Of a stretch of 64,000 nucleotides of DNA, positions 1 through 10,729 are shown piece by piece. Source of the DNA: Juglans regia (Eukaryota; Streptophyta; Magnoliopsida; Fagales; Juglandaceae); the NCBI RefSeq assembly GCF_001411555.2, contig NC_049911.1, positions 1,922,001 to 1,986,000 of the forward strand. Direction: 5' to 3'. Position 1 is the first letter of the stretch. Every line of letters begins with the position of its first letter. The notes under the pieces are model-generated. The model did not search any database and was not told the origin of the DNA. It saw nothing but the letters and a program-made list of their open reading frames with translations. The position numbers and the translations under genes were made by a program.

Positions 1-1640
1 GCCATGAGAAATAGGTTATTGTGTGGGGGAAGAGGGAGGAGCTATGGGTGGCTGGAAGAGCATGCGGTAGTCGCCGGAGGAAGGAGAGCTCGATGGTGGT
101 GGTCCGATGGCCTGTGGATGGCATATGGCGGTGCTTTGGTGGAGAAACCGTGTGAGACCCATTCGGCAGAGGGAGTTGCAGGGAGAAGAGCCATCCTGCA
201 TTCTCCAACCTAAAAAACTCTAAAAGAAAGACTAAAAAAAAAACTAACTAGTAAGGTAGTTCGTTCCCTAGAGGAACCCAAAACTCCGAAAAAAAACTCT
301 CCTCCTTCGTCTGTCCAAGAGCCCTCTCATATTCTTTGTGTCCCCTCTTTCATGAGCTTTTTGACTATTTAATTACAAATCACGGGGCTAGCTTACACGT
401 TGAAAAGCAAACTGCTACTTTTTCTTCTTTTCTTTCCCGCATTGTTTGCGTCTGTCTGCTGGTCATCTCTTTCTTTCTCCCAGCCTGAGTACATCCTAGC
501 ATGCCTTTTTGTTTTTTCTTTCCCTTGAGTTTGGTTCCATGCCCAGTGCCGCACTTCTCCTTTTTCTTTATTGGTTCCCCACGTCCCACGTCCCACACTA
601 AGGGCAAACATGCCTCACACATAAATCCATTGCTAGTGTGTATAATATATATATATATATATTATATGCACACAAACCTCTAAAATTAAGGAGCTAGGTT
701 AACTTCCACTTTCTAGGAGCTATGTCCTAACATATATTTCAAATACTACCTACCAATAATTGATTTATAATCATGTCTCTATATATACAAATTATATCTA
801 GCTGCATGGTGTTATTTATGAACACACACCTACTCTGTTATAATAAGTGGTTATCTAACTGTGCATAGTAATTTTTGTTGTTTTTCTGTTAAGTCCTATT
901 TTACTAAAAGACTCTTAAAACTCTTGATCATTTAACGTGTAGCTCCCTTATAGAATTTAATGAAATATCATGTTTTACCAAAAGGTCCTTAAGACCATTG
1001 ACCATTTGACGTATAACTTCCTTGTAGAATTTAATGAATGATCATGCTTTACCAAAAGACCCTTAATATCCCTGCAGCGCGCATAAATTGACGTCTATTT
1101 TTTATGTTTTTTTTGTTTTGACAATGTAATCATTTTTATTTTCTTTTTTTGTTTCAATTTTTTTAAATAAAAAAATTAAAATAACTTTACTCTTTAAAAC
1201 AGAAACGCTTTAGCGCATTCTCATTGTAAAATTCAACTTTAAGTAAATTTAACTAATAAAAAACTTAAAACACTCAATATATACTATTAATTATTAATTT
1301 AATTAGAATATAATTATTATTAATATTAATATTTAATATTATTAATTTGATTAGAATATAATTATTATTAATATTTTAATTAGTAGAACTATAAAATGTG
1401 ATAAAAATTAAAATTAAAAAAATTATTAAATTAATGATATTTTATTATTATATAGAGAGTAAATAGATAATCCAATATGGATACAGACCAATGCTCATAC
1501 TTTCCTGAAATTTAGATTTTTTTGAATCTTGATTTTTTGTCTTTCTTTAACCTTGTATTTTCTTTTCCCTAACAAATAAGCTACTGATTTTTTTTATTTA
1601 AATTATTATTTTAGGTGCACCTCTAGACTAACGCACCCGG
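1..1640. other. AT-rich stretch, no supported gene
   Basis: I see no protein family in any frame. The first 200 bases are GC-richer with two overlapping short open frames of no recognisable content. An (AT)n run lies near 645-664 and 1100-1600 is very AT-rich. A short tandem duplication (about 899-1075) is listed separately. Confidence 0.5.
899..1075 (+). repeat. Tandem repeat, unit about 74 bp
   Basis: The phrase 'TTTTACYAAAAGRYYCTTAA' followed by 'CATTTRACGTRTARCTYCCTT' and 'GTAGAATTTAATGAA' appears twice in direct orientation, with the start of a third unit at about 1046. Units differ by several substitutions, so the duplication is not recent. Confidence 0.7.
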
Positions 1641-1784
1641 GGCTATTTCCATATATATATATATATATATATATATGGCCTGACCGATCCCGTTGCGTGT
1701 GATAATTACCTCTTCACTCATGATCATAAATATATAATTAACTTTAATTCAACCACTTACACTTCTAATTTTTTTATTTAATAA

Positions 1785-2115
1785 CCACTTATTTCCTGAG
1801 AATACATTTATGATGAGCAGGATAATTGCAATCAACACAATAATAGTAACAACACTTTGGATTTTACTTTTCTTCACAAATATTACAATAATATTGACCA
1901 AAGTCATCTTTTGAAGTATAACAAAGTGTGAATGGATGATCATGTTCCTCACAGCTCATTGTATGTGGTTGTGTCAAACACTCGAAGTCCATAATGTATT
2001 CACAATCAACACAACTAAATTTGCATCTTCTATATGATCTACAAGAACTACAATTTTTGTATTTTGATGAGCTAGCAAGAATTAGTTGGTACTCGTGACA
2101 AGGATGTGTAAGGAT
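1785..2115 (-). pseudogene. DC1-domain gene fragment
   Basis: Read on the minus strand this is the tail of a DC1 gene. It encodes parts of two Cys/His repeats, with the HEYQLI, CVDCEYIMDF and HDHPFTLCYTSKDDFGQYYC-like blocks that match repeats 8 and 9 of the intact gene at 15166-17139. It begins inside a repeat and is cut by a deletion near 1792, with frame breaks around 1860. The open frame at 1749-1952 is in the wrong phase and is not the remnant's frame. No function is likely. Confidence 0.8.
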
Positions 2116-2304
2116 ATTAGGGATTAAACTGCATTGGACATCAAGGTTAAAGTAGCATGTGTGATCATGTGCATGTAATGTTGATTATACATAGCGTGCA
2201 CAAATTGTAAAGTGGAGGCCTTAAGGCATAAACCTTGGTAGGCTAGTAACCAAGATCTGGACATTACCCGTGGATATGGGATCTCCCTTCCCGATGTTGG
2301 CCAT

Positions 2305-3392
2305 ATAAAGGAAATCATGTAGTTGTAACCAACTCGATTTCCTTAACTAAATTTGTTGTAATCTATCCTCTGTAAAACTGCTATCCGATAGTATAGGAAC
2401 CTATTCTTACGTTATTTTGAATGTTTTTTATATTTGAACTTGTAACTGCAATATCCTGTACAGTCCTTATATATAGGACATTCTCGTATCAATGAAATTT
2501 AAGTTTTCCCGTATCTTCTATATGGTATCGAGCCATAAAGTTCTCTAAAGAGTTTTTTTTTTTCAATGGCCACATCCCCTGAGTCTGTGATTCTCAATAA
2601 CTCTGAGCCTACTGGCAATGGTGACACTAACCTTATTGCCATCAATGCCGGCTCTCAGCTTCCTCTAAAGCTGACACCTTCCAACTTTCCTTCATGGCGT
2701 GCCCAACTGATGTATTTACTCATTGGCTACGATCTCCAAGGCTATCTTGACGGCACCATTGCCTGCCCGTCATCAACGCTTCCCACTAGCACCTCCTTGT
2801 CTGCAACTGTTCCAAATCCAGCTTTCTAGCGCTGGTTTAGGCAAGATAAGCTACTCCTTCATGCTATCTTTGCGTCAGTTACCGAACTAGTAATGCCATT
2901 CATTGCTACTTCATCTACTGCTCGTGATGCATGGTCCAAGTTGCAACGGTTGTATGCTAATCGCTCATGTACCCATGTTATGCAACTTAAGGAGGAATTG
3001 ACTCTCATAAACGAGAGTCTCGCTCGATCTTGGAGTATCTCCATGCCATTAAGGTTCTTGTTGATGAACTTGCAATAATTGACTCTCCCATCTCAATAGA
3101 TGACAGTACTCTTTATGTCTTCAATGGCCTCGATCCTGAATTTTTTGATATTGTAGCACCTATCTGGGCACGTGAAACTTCTCTTACATTTGAAGAATTC
3201 ATGACATGTTAGTTGGTCATGAAAACTACTTAAAATGTATTGAAGCCTTTAACTCATCCCTGGTAGCTACTGCAAACTCAACCCAGCGTTGTTTTGTTGT
3301 TTCCAAATCCAACCGCAATCAACACTAGTTCCTCTGGCTAGCAACGCACCAACTCTAGTCGCTATGGTCGTAAAGAGCAGTCTGGTAAGCCA
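2305..3392 (+). mobile_element. Ty1/Copia remnant: LTR, primer site and gag only
   Basis: An LTR-like segment (about 2318-2522) is followed at 2523-2534 by TGGTATCGAGCC, close to the initiator-Met tRNA primer-binding site of plant Copia elements, and then by a gag reading frame at 2566. The internal region stops near 3392 where the host duplication resumes; there is no protease, integrase, RT or second LTR. It is a truncated insertion inside the DC1-flank block. Confidence 0.8.
2566..3235 (+). pseudogene. Copia gag, broken
   Basis: The frame starts MATSPESV and runs into the Copia gag signature (LKLTPSNFPSWRAQLMYLL...GYDLQGYLDG), then continues as RWFRQDKLLLHAI and AWSKLQRLYANRS to FNGLDPEFFDIVAPI. 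It is interrupted by an in-frame TAG at about 2827 and a frameshift near 3020, and ends without the CCHC zinc knuckle. In an intact element Gag would form the particle that packages the RNA. This copy cannot. Confidence 0.85.
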
Positions 3393-3810
3393 CAAATTGT
3401 GGTGGCCTAGATTGGGTCATGGCAAGATCTGGGCCAGCATAGTGGCTCTCATGAAGCCACATTCATGGTAAAAATGCAGGCCACCAAGTGGATTGCAAGG
3501 GCCAACCGTTGGTGGCCCAATTCTTAGCCACCAGCAGAGGGAGAGGTCTTGCCGGCCTCCACAACTTGGGTTTTTTTTTTGTAATATCATTAAAATGCTA
3601 ACATAAATATCACTTTTCAATTGAATGATATCATGTAATAAATTCACGAGAGTAAATACAACATTAAAATATATACGTGCTTGTGAGTTGTTGGGGACTT
3701 CTGTTTATCATGTAATAACAACTCACAAAGCACATCGTTTCAATGGATTAACTTCTTCAGGCTTGACTGAAGGCAATTAAGCACATCTTTTTACTTCTTT
3801 GTTCGCATTG

Positions 3811-4860
3811 TGATCAACCTAAATTGTTCATCTTTATTAATGATTTGTCAGAGCTAGCTCTACATGATCGAGTAAATATTAGATAGTTTATTAAGAATTG
3901 TGAGTTGCTGGAAATAATTATTTAGTAGGGTCGGGATTGGGTTCACTTTCCCCAATTAACTAAGAAACTAATTAAGAATAATGGCCTATAATTTTATGCA
4001 TTCTAGACGATAAACATAAATGATAAAATATCAATATTTTTCTAAGAAATTGTGAATGGGTTGTGAAGATATTGTTGTTGTATCACTTCTCTTCAAATAA
4101 ATGAGAGAAAATATAATCTAATTCTCCAAAATTAGCACATTTGAGATTTTTTTTCTTTGTAAGAATCACTTGCAATTATGTTCCTCCTAAGAATTCAATT
4201 ATCACAAGTAGCTGAAGCACAAATGAACAAATTGTACAAAAGTAAAACCTACCCTTATTGTTGAAGTTATCAAGCACACACTTGCACAACAAATTTAACG
4301 TGGTTCGGCAATTACCTACGTCTACGTATAGAACTTAACTAATAAATTAGTGGGAAACAAAAGCAGAGGAGATAGATTACTCAACTCTCTTCTATAATAT
4401 TATGGTAGTATTATAAGTCGAATATTTTGTAATGGTATCTTGATTATATCTTGAATATTTACCTTTTAATTAATAATTTTTACAAGCATTATACCATATG
4501 ATTTTCGTCAATGTATATATTTTCATAATTTCATTGGTTAGACAAAATGGTGTTGTGACAAACACCAGAGCAACCACACTCACATACACAACGATATTGA
4601 GACAGACAATGAAACAATAAAGCGAAAACACAATAATCAAGCACACACACACTACAAAGTATTTTACGTGGTTCGGCAACATGTCTACGCCAGCAGAATT
4701 ATAGGAAATTTTATTCCAAATGAGATTACAACACTCAGTGAGTTACAAGAGTTTCATTATACTCAAAGGGAGCAGATTAAACTGAATGAGACAAGAGGCG
4801 TGTAGAGCATGTTTGAGAGTAAAAAAAGCAATGGAGAGAGAAGAAACCCGAAGGTGGCAA
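3811..4860. other. Non-coding stretch
   Basis: No gene is supported. A piece at about 4048-4115 ('GTATCACTTCTC' then 'AATAAATGAGAGAAAAT') recurs at about 20370-20435, so this is further DC1-flank DNA. The motif ACGTGGTTCGGCAA occurs at about 4299 and 4667 with similar surroundings, suggesting remnants of one dispersed repeat family that I cannot name. Confidence 0.55.
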
Positions 4861-4867
4861 AAATATG

Positions 4868-5150
4868 GTTCTTTACTCAAGCGGAGTGTTGAGCACACTG
4901 CGAGCGAACAATCTGTGCAACATTAGCTCTAGCGAATATCGAGCGAACACAAGGGTTTTCCTTCGCTCGAGCCCACTATTGTCTGAATCTCTAGCGAACT
5001 CTCTACCTGAGCTTCGCTCGAGCGCCAAGTTGAGCGAACAATCTGTCTAAGATTAGCTTGAGCCAACTGTCGAGCGCACATTGAGTGAACTCTGTCTTAG
5101 TTTCGCTTGAGCCAAGGTCGAGTGACAGTCAAGTGAACTCATTGCCTTGC
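4868..5150 (+). repeat. Degenerate tandem repeat built on GCTCGAGCGAAC
   Basis: Between 4868 and 5150 variants of 'TCGAGCGAAC' and 'TTCGCTCGAGC' recur many times, with longer phrases such as 'GAGCGAACAATCTGT' at about 4902 and 5033. The core GCTCGAGC is palindromic. Spacing is irregular and units are diverged. An open frame across it (4865-5050) simply reads the repeat. Confidence 0.65.
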
Positions 5151-6224
5151 ATTTTCTAGCTAGGGTTCAAAATAAAAACCTCTAAACCAGCCCAAACTGA
5201 ACCGGATCAATGTATTCGGTCGTCCAGTGCAAAAACTAGTTTGGTCCGGTACCAGTTTTATTTTTTCAAAACAGGTTCCAAACTGGTCTGGTTCCTTTTT
5301 TTTTTTTTTTGGGTATCGGACCAGACTTGTTTATATATTAAATATATATATTTTTATATATATAAAGAATTTTTTATATGGTTTATTTACATTATATATA
5401 TTATATACTAAATTTCTAATTAATATAACAAGAAATTTTAAAATCTTAAAATCCATGTTATTAATTAATCTTATAAATCTTATTATAATATTTGATATAA
5501 TATATCAATTTTAATTTTATAACATAAAATTAATATAACATAAAATATTTTAATTTTAATTTTATGTAACCATCATATTATCATATATGCATATTATCAA
5601 TATATCATATTATCACCAACATAAAATTAATATATGACGTATATGATAATATGATTCTTATAAATAATGTACCATGTGACGCCCCCAAATTCCGCTTGGG
5701 ATCGGACGGACATTTGAAGTGTCGAGACATGCAACACAAGGTTACCTGCCCCCGTTCATGACATATAAGATGCAATATTCCTAACATGCATCTAGCATTA
5801 TGCAATATTCGCAGCGGATAATTTTTTTCTTTAGCAATACTATGCACCAAACTAAAATATCCCAAATACTTAAAACATACTCCATACTTAACGACATACT
5901 AAACAACTAAGATCACAATAATAGTCCATAAGGTTGTGATCAAAAGAGTGCTGGAGATTGAACTCCACCAATACAAGTAGTAATCTGAGGTAACTATTGA
6001 AATACCATCTACGTCGCACCGTCGCTTAGTCGGCCGTTTCCAGTTGGTCGATTCTCGGTTCTCCTTCAGATCCTATAACAAAATCTACCATTCGGGGGGA
6101 ATGGTAGTTAGGACTACCATAGTGAGATTTGATTACAAATCTCAACAAGTTAACGGAAAACTTCCACACAGGTTAATGATGCATGCATGGCAGTAAAAGC
6201 ATGAATGCACAATCAAATCATAAG

Positions 6225-6580
6225 TAATCATAGCATAACTTGACATACAACATAACATAACTGGCATAACTTAAACTGAAACTGAAGCTTAGCATGAACG
6301 TGACTTGAAACATAGCATGAACGTGAACTTGAAATATAACATGGACTTAAAACATAACATGAACGTGAACATGCATAATTTGAACATGAACTTGAGCATG
6401 ACATAACATAAATGTGAACTTGGAACATAACGTAAATGTGAACATAACATAACATGAACTTGAAACATATTCTTGTCTCATGGGATTACCATGATTGCGT
6501 GAACGTAAACTTGAACGTAACATAACGTGAACTTGAAACATGACTTGAACGTGAAATACATGAACTTGAAATCTTATTCA
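6225..6580 (+). repeat. Degenerate AACATGAACTTG-type tract
   Basis: About 350 bases consist of overlapping variants of 'CATAACATGAACTTGAA' and 'GAACGTGAACTTG'. There is no fixed period. Open frames on the minus strand through this tract (about 6228-6541) are His/Val/Ser/Met-rich by-products of the repeat. Confidence 0.75.
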
Positions 6581-6704
6581 ATAGACTTAATCATTAAAGT
6601 GACCATATGGGTGCTACACAGGTCCCCTTGAGCCGTGTGTCCCTGCCGATTACCGCATCACATCACAGGTTTCTATACCAGCTGTGAGTGCGTTAATACG
6701 TACT

Positions 6705-6855
6705 CCACAGTTGTTGTGGCCCCACGTATTCTACGTGTCACAATTGCTGTGTCTCACGTAGTGTATGCTCCACAGTTGTTGTGGCCCCATACTTCATGCT
6801 CCACAGTTGTTGTGGCCCCATGACTTATTTGTTTGTGCCACACTTGCTGTGGACA
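6705..6855 (+). repeat. CCACAGTTGTTGTGG inverted-repeat cluster
   Basis: The quasi-palindrome CCACAGTTGTTGTGG followed by CCCCA occurs perfectly at 6705-6719, 6770-6784 and 6801-6815. Diverged forms, CACAATTGCTGTG and CCACACTTGCTGTGG, lie at about 6739 and 6838. Each unit can fold on itself (CCACA/TGTGG). Confidence 0.85.
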
Positions 6856-7044
6856 CACGTAACGTAATGTGTGGCACCATCGGCGTTAGTGCCTGGCGCG
6901 CTCCGGTGACCAGCTAATTAGGCCCCATTCGCAACCTGTTGACTGTACTTTGTCAACCCAGGGAATTTCACACCTATTTAGACACTCCAGCGTGAACAAA
7001 GGAGTTCCACTAGGATATTACTCCATCCTAGCGCTTAGGGTCGT

Positions 7045-7480
7045 GATTGACATGAATAACTTAACTGGCATACATGACATTTCGTAACGTGACGTAACAT
7101 GATCGTGACATAAAAGACAAAAGTCTTGACGTAGCATAACATGACATGAACATAAGATGACAGACATGACATACTTCAAGACATAAATGTAACAGAATAC
7201 ATTTCATAACATGGCATACATGTAACATGCAACATTTCGTAACATGGCATACCATATAACAGACAACATTTCATAACATGGTGTAACATGTGACAGTGAA
7301 TCTTACATGACATGAAATACATGTAACAGATGGCATACTTAACTTAACATGACATGCTTGCAATGTATAGGAATACGTGACAGAATATCTTTTGTAACAG
7401 ATGAATAATTCATGACAGAATAAATTCTGTGTAACAGATAAATATGTAATGACTTGGCATGGCACATATGATAACATGCA
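7045..7480 (+). repeat. Second degenerate ACATGACATAACATG-type tract
   Basis: Variants of 'CATAACATGGCATACATGTAACA' recur from about 7045 to 7480, resembling the tract at 6225-6580 in composition but with different words. It flanks the CCACAG cluster on the other side. Confidence 0.7.
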
Positions 7481-7499
7481 TACATACAATTTAGTTCCC

Positions 7500-10260
7500 T
7501 TACTTATCACTCATACACATTAAACTGATAGTAAGTTAAAAGCTAACTTACCTCGATCGTCGCGTTCTACTAGAATAAAGCGCGAAACACGAGGAACTGT
7601 AAAAGGTTATTCTAAAAGTTAGAAATTAATTACTAACAATTAGAAATGTGAAAAGAGACAACTTAGAGTAAAATTACCATTTTACCCTCTACATGTGGGC
7701 AAATGACCATTTTACCCCCTAACTTAAGGATTTGATATCCTAATTCCAAAAAATTACCAAAATTTACATTCCTCATGTAAATTTTGTCCCAAACTCAAAT
7801 CTCAACTCAGAAAAATTTAAAACCAATCACAACTATGAAAAACTCACTATGGCCGAAACCTACATAGGCCATTTGTCTTATTTTGGTTGCAATTCTTTCA
7901 AGTTCCAAAACTCATGAATAAACCAAAATCTTGTAACAAAGATCTTCCTATCCTAAGTTTAAAAACACCCTTAAAACTATCCATTAAGAAAAAGCTAATT
8001 ATCAATACCAAACTTTTTGTAAAAAGACCCAAACTTTTTAACAAAAAGTAAACCTTAAATCACAAGTTTTGACCTTAATAAAAACATCTCCAAGAATTCC
8101 AAAAAATCAAATCTTACTTCTAACATATTCATAACATCATCCTAAGATCAAACATGCTTTAAAACATCAAACAAAACTCACCAAAAAAACACAAAACAAC
8201 ACTTGGAGTTTTTGGTTTTAAACTTAGTCCAAAACAGAAACTGATTTTCCCAACTAACTATGATCAATCTCTTGATCCATGGCTTAAAGACATGTGATCT
8301 TCAAACTAACACATCACATGGTTTAAAAATGTGTCCTAAAGAAGATCCAACCATCAAACTTAAAATCACATGGCTAAAATTTAATAAAACATGGATCTAA
8401 CTCAAAAACATCAAAGTTTAGGCCTAACCGAAATCCTCTTGCATAGAAAATCATATCTTTAAAAATAATACTAAATATCTTCGAAATAACATCCTAACAT
8501 GTATATAAGAGGCTTAGGATCATCATATAAAAATATCAAAGCCTTTGGAATAAGATTAAACCACGAAATATTCAAACTTTCACCAAACAGAAACTGTTTT
8601 TCCACTTCCAGTTTTCAAGTTTCTAACTCTAAGCAAATCTATCATCAAAAGCTTTATTCATGCAACAAAACCTCAATGAAAATTCATAAACACATGTTAA
8701 CAACACTCCATAAAATTTTCGGACCAAGATAAGTCCATTAGCTTGGTCAAAACTTCCAAAACATAACATACTCTCCAGTTTCATGCCCAGAATGACCTTT
8801 CCATGGTTAAAAATACTTTTGACCGACCAAATGAGAATGGAATGAGACTAATAATATATCCACGGAAACTAGACTCAAAGACGAACAACTTATGTGAAGG
8901 AATACTCGTGCGAAAATACCTAAAAAGGGTCGTAAATGGCCACGCAAAAAGTCCCAGAAATCTGCCCGAGAGAGCTCTTTTGGGTTTCTCTCTAAGAATG
9001 GGAGAAAGAAGTGATAAAATGGAGAGAAGTATGTCTTGCACGACTTTAGACTTCTGGAGGGAGAAGTTATGGGCTTGAATGACCCTTGATTGGAGGTGGA
9101 TATGTGACATAAAGTGGAGAATAGAGAGGGGCAGAGACTGCTTGCAGCAGCTGTGAAAGATGGAGGTTGATGGAGTGGATTTCTCCTTCACATCAAGGCA
9201 CTATTGGGTGCAGCCAATGGCAGTGGATGGTCTGCCATGTGGGGGAGGAAACTTCTCCAAGAAGCTTTGCCAAGGTGGCCAATTTCGTGGGCCTTGGTGG
9301 GCCCCACCAAGTGGGCTTCAATTTGGGGTTTAAAGGGGGTTTGGTTAGGGTTTGAGATGTTATCAATCCCAAAATCAATTTTTCTTGGCCCAATCAAATT
9401 CCCAAGGTTTAAAAGGTTGAATAATGATGTCATAACAAGGAATTGATTAATTAATAGCATGTGGAAGTGATTTAATCAAGTGATTAAACACAATGCTAGA
9501 AATCGGATTAAAAAGGGTTTGGAGGCCAACTTTAGGGTTTGGGAAAACCATTTAGGGTTTTGGTTTCAACCAAGCTTTTGGGATTTCAATTGGATTCCAA
9601 TCATTTAGGATTTTGCTAGGGTTGAAACCCTCTTTGGTCTGGCACAATTTGGTTGAACAGATGAAACACAACTTTGCTTAGGTGGCATGATCTCACACCT
9701 TGATTCATTCACAAATCTATCTAATGGTTCTTCTTTGTGTCAAGTGTCTAATACCATTCACTAAGTGTGGCTAAAATCTTGCCAAGTGTCCAAATAAAAC
9801 TTCTCTAACCTAATTTGGACATTCCACATTGTGATTTTGAAAACACTGCAATGGGTGCGCTTATCGAGGTTACTATTCACTCCAAAAAAATACATAATAA
9901 ACTTAGTACTAAAAATTTCTAAATATTCATATTAACTTATAGTGAAAATCGTTTAACGAAATTCAACCCCGAAGTGCCCCTAAAAATAATTTCACAATTT
10001 TCAACAGACGTTTCGTCCGGAATTATGAAAATAAGTTATTGCGCCATAAAATCCTAAATAATCCTCTGAGTCTAATGGCGTAGACCATAACGCATTCTGA
10101 CACTTCTAACTACCTCAAATAATTAAACTCATATTACTAGCACCATAGTGAGTGATAACACTGACTATGTTGACAGACTAAAACCTATGCGATTGGTCTA
10201 TTCGTAAAAACTTATGGGGTTTTCACGAGATTTCTAAAGTCAATAGAAATTCCACCAATG
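7500..10260. other. Interior of the non-coding element, no gene
   Basis: This part holds AT-rich DNA and one open frame of 136 codons on the minus strand (8781-9191) with no recognised domain and nothing resembling a splice or start context. I treat it as chance or transcript-only sequence of the element. Confidence 0.5.
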
Positions 10261-10584
10261 AATTTCTAGCGGGTTGTTACACGTATACTATAATAGTTTT
10301 ACTATAATTCTTATTTTTTGTTGCATATCTTTTTTTATATTTAGACAATTTTTTTTTTAATTTATTAGTTTGTTGTTTCAAGCTCGACTTCATAAGCGAC
10401 AGACCTTGCTAGTTCATCGGGAAAATCTATAAAACTAGAGCAAACCAGACCGAAACTGGTAAAACCAGAAGAACAAGTTTCAAAAGTGAATCGATTCGGT
10501 ATCGATTATTCATTTCTAAAAACTAGTGTATACTAGTTCGGTTCGAAAATACGCCAAAAATCGGACTGGTTACACCCTATTTCC

Positions 10585-10705
10585 AACTCTCAAACCAGGC
10601 ATCGTATACAACCCAACAAATGGAACAGAGCCTTGTATTGCAACATTATGATCGGTTTTATACTGTAACAACCATGCGTAACAAATCTTCAACCATGGAT
10701 GTTTG
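10585..10705 (+). repeat. Left part of duplication block A (partner about 24487-24625)
   Basis: 'CAACTCTCAAACCAGGC' through 'CATGCGTAACAAATCTTCAA' matches 24494-24610 closely. In copy B the block continues straight into the MITE at 24647; here it is split by a LINE and resumes at 13893. Confidence 0.8.
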
Positions 10706-10729
10706 GTGGTGTAGGGGAATTTATCTTCA

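Larger units (their letters stand above)
1640..3810 (-). repeat. DC1-flank duplication block, copy 1 (partner 44647-46170)
   Basis: From the (TA)n tract at about 1652 through 'GGCCTGACCGATCC' at 1677, a DC1 gene tail, and a downstream segment ending near 3805, this block matches 44647-46170 in order and orientation. Relative to the partner it has lost about 300 bp of the DC1 3' end (junction near 1792) and has about 1.1 kb of Copia sequence in place of about 100 bp (about 2305-3392). The shared segment resumes at 'GTGGTGGCCTAGAT' near 3399. Confidence 0.8.
5675..10281 (-). mobile_element. 4.6-kb non-coding element with TGTRAC termini
   Basis: On the minus strand the segment starts TGTAACAACCCGC at 10281 and ends GGGGGCGTCACA at 5675, giving imperfect 11-bp inverted termini with the TG...CA ends of an LTR. 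No reading frame over 136 codons and no Gag, Pol or transposase motif is present, and there is no second internal terminus. It could be a very long solo LTR, as in LARD-type non-autonomous retrotransposons, or a TIR element. A 5-bp target duplication is not visible. It contains two low-complexity ACATGAAC-like tracts and a CCACAGTTGTTGTGG repeat. Confidence 0.5.
5165..10585. mobile_element. Outer hAT-like element with CCGGTT-rich ends (inferred)
   Basis: The left flank (about 5190-5320) and right flank (about 10420-10580) both carry words such as AACCGGA, TTTGGTCCGGT, CTAGTTCGGTTCG and GGACTGGTTACACCC. In opposite orientation they resemble the ends of plant non-autonomous elements rich in CCGGTTT. 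AT-rich DNA follows each end inward (5330-5670 and 10282-10400). The interior is occupied by the TGTGAC...TTACA element listed next. Ends are imperfect and I found no clear target duplication, so the boundaries are approximate. Confidence 0.4.

Noticed and set aside
6228..7510. Several His/Cys/Val-rich open frames on the minus strand
   Set aside because: They are products of the ATGAAC-like low-complexity tracts, although the Cys/His content briefly suggested DC1-like motifs.
8781..9191. 136-codon minus-strand frame in the non-coding element
   Set aside because: No recognised domain, hydrophobic and Phe/Ser-rich composition, and an overlapping open frame on the other strand. I could not support a protein.
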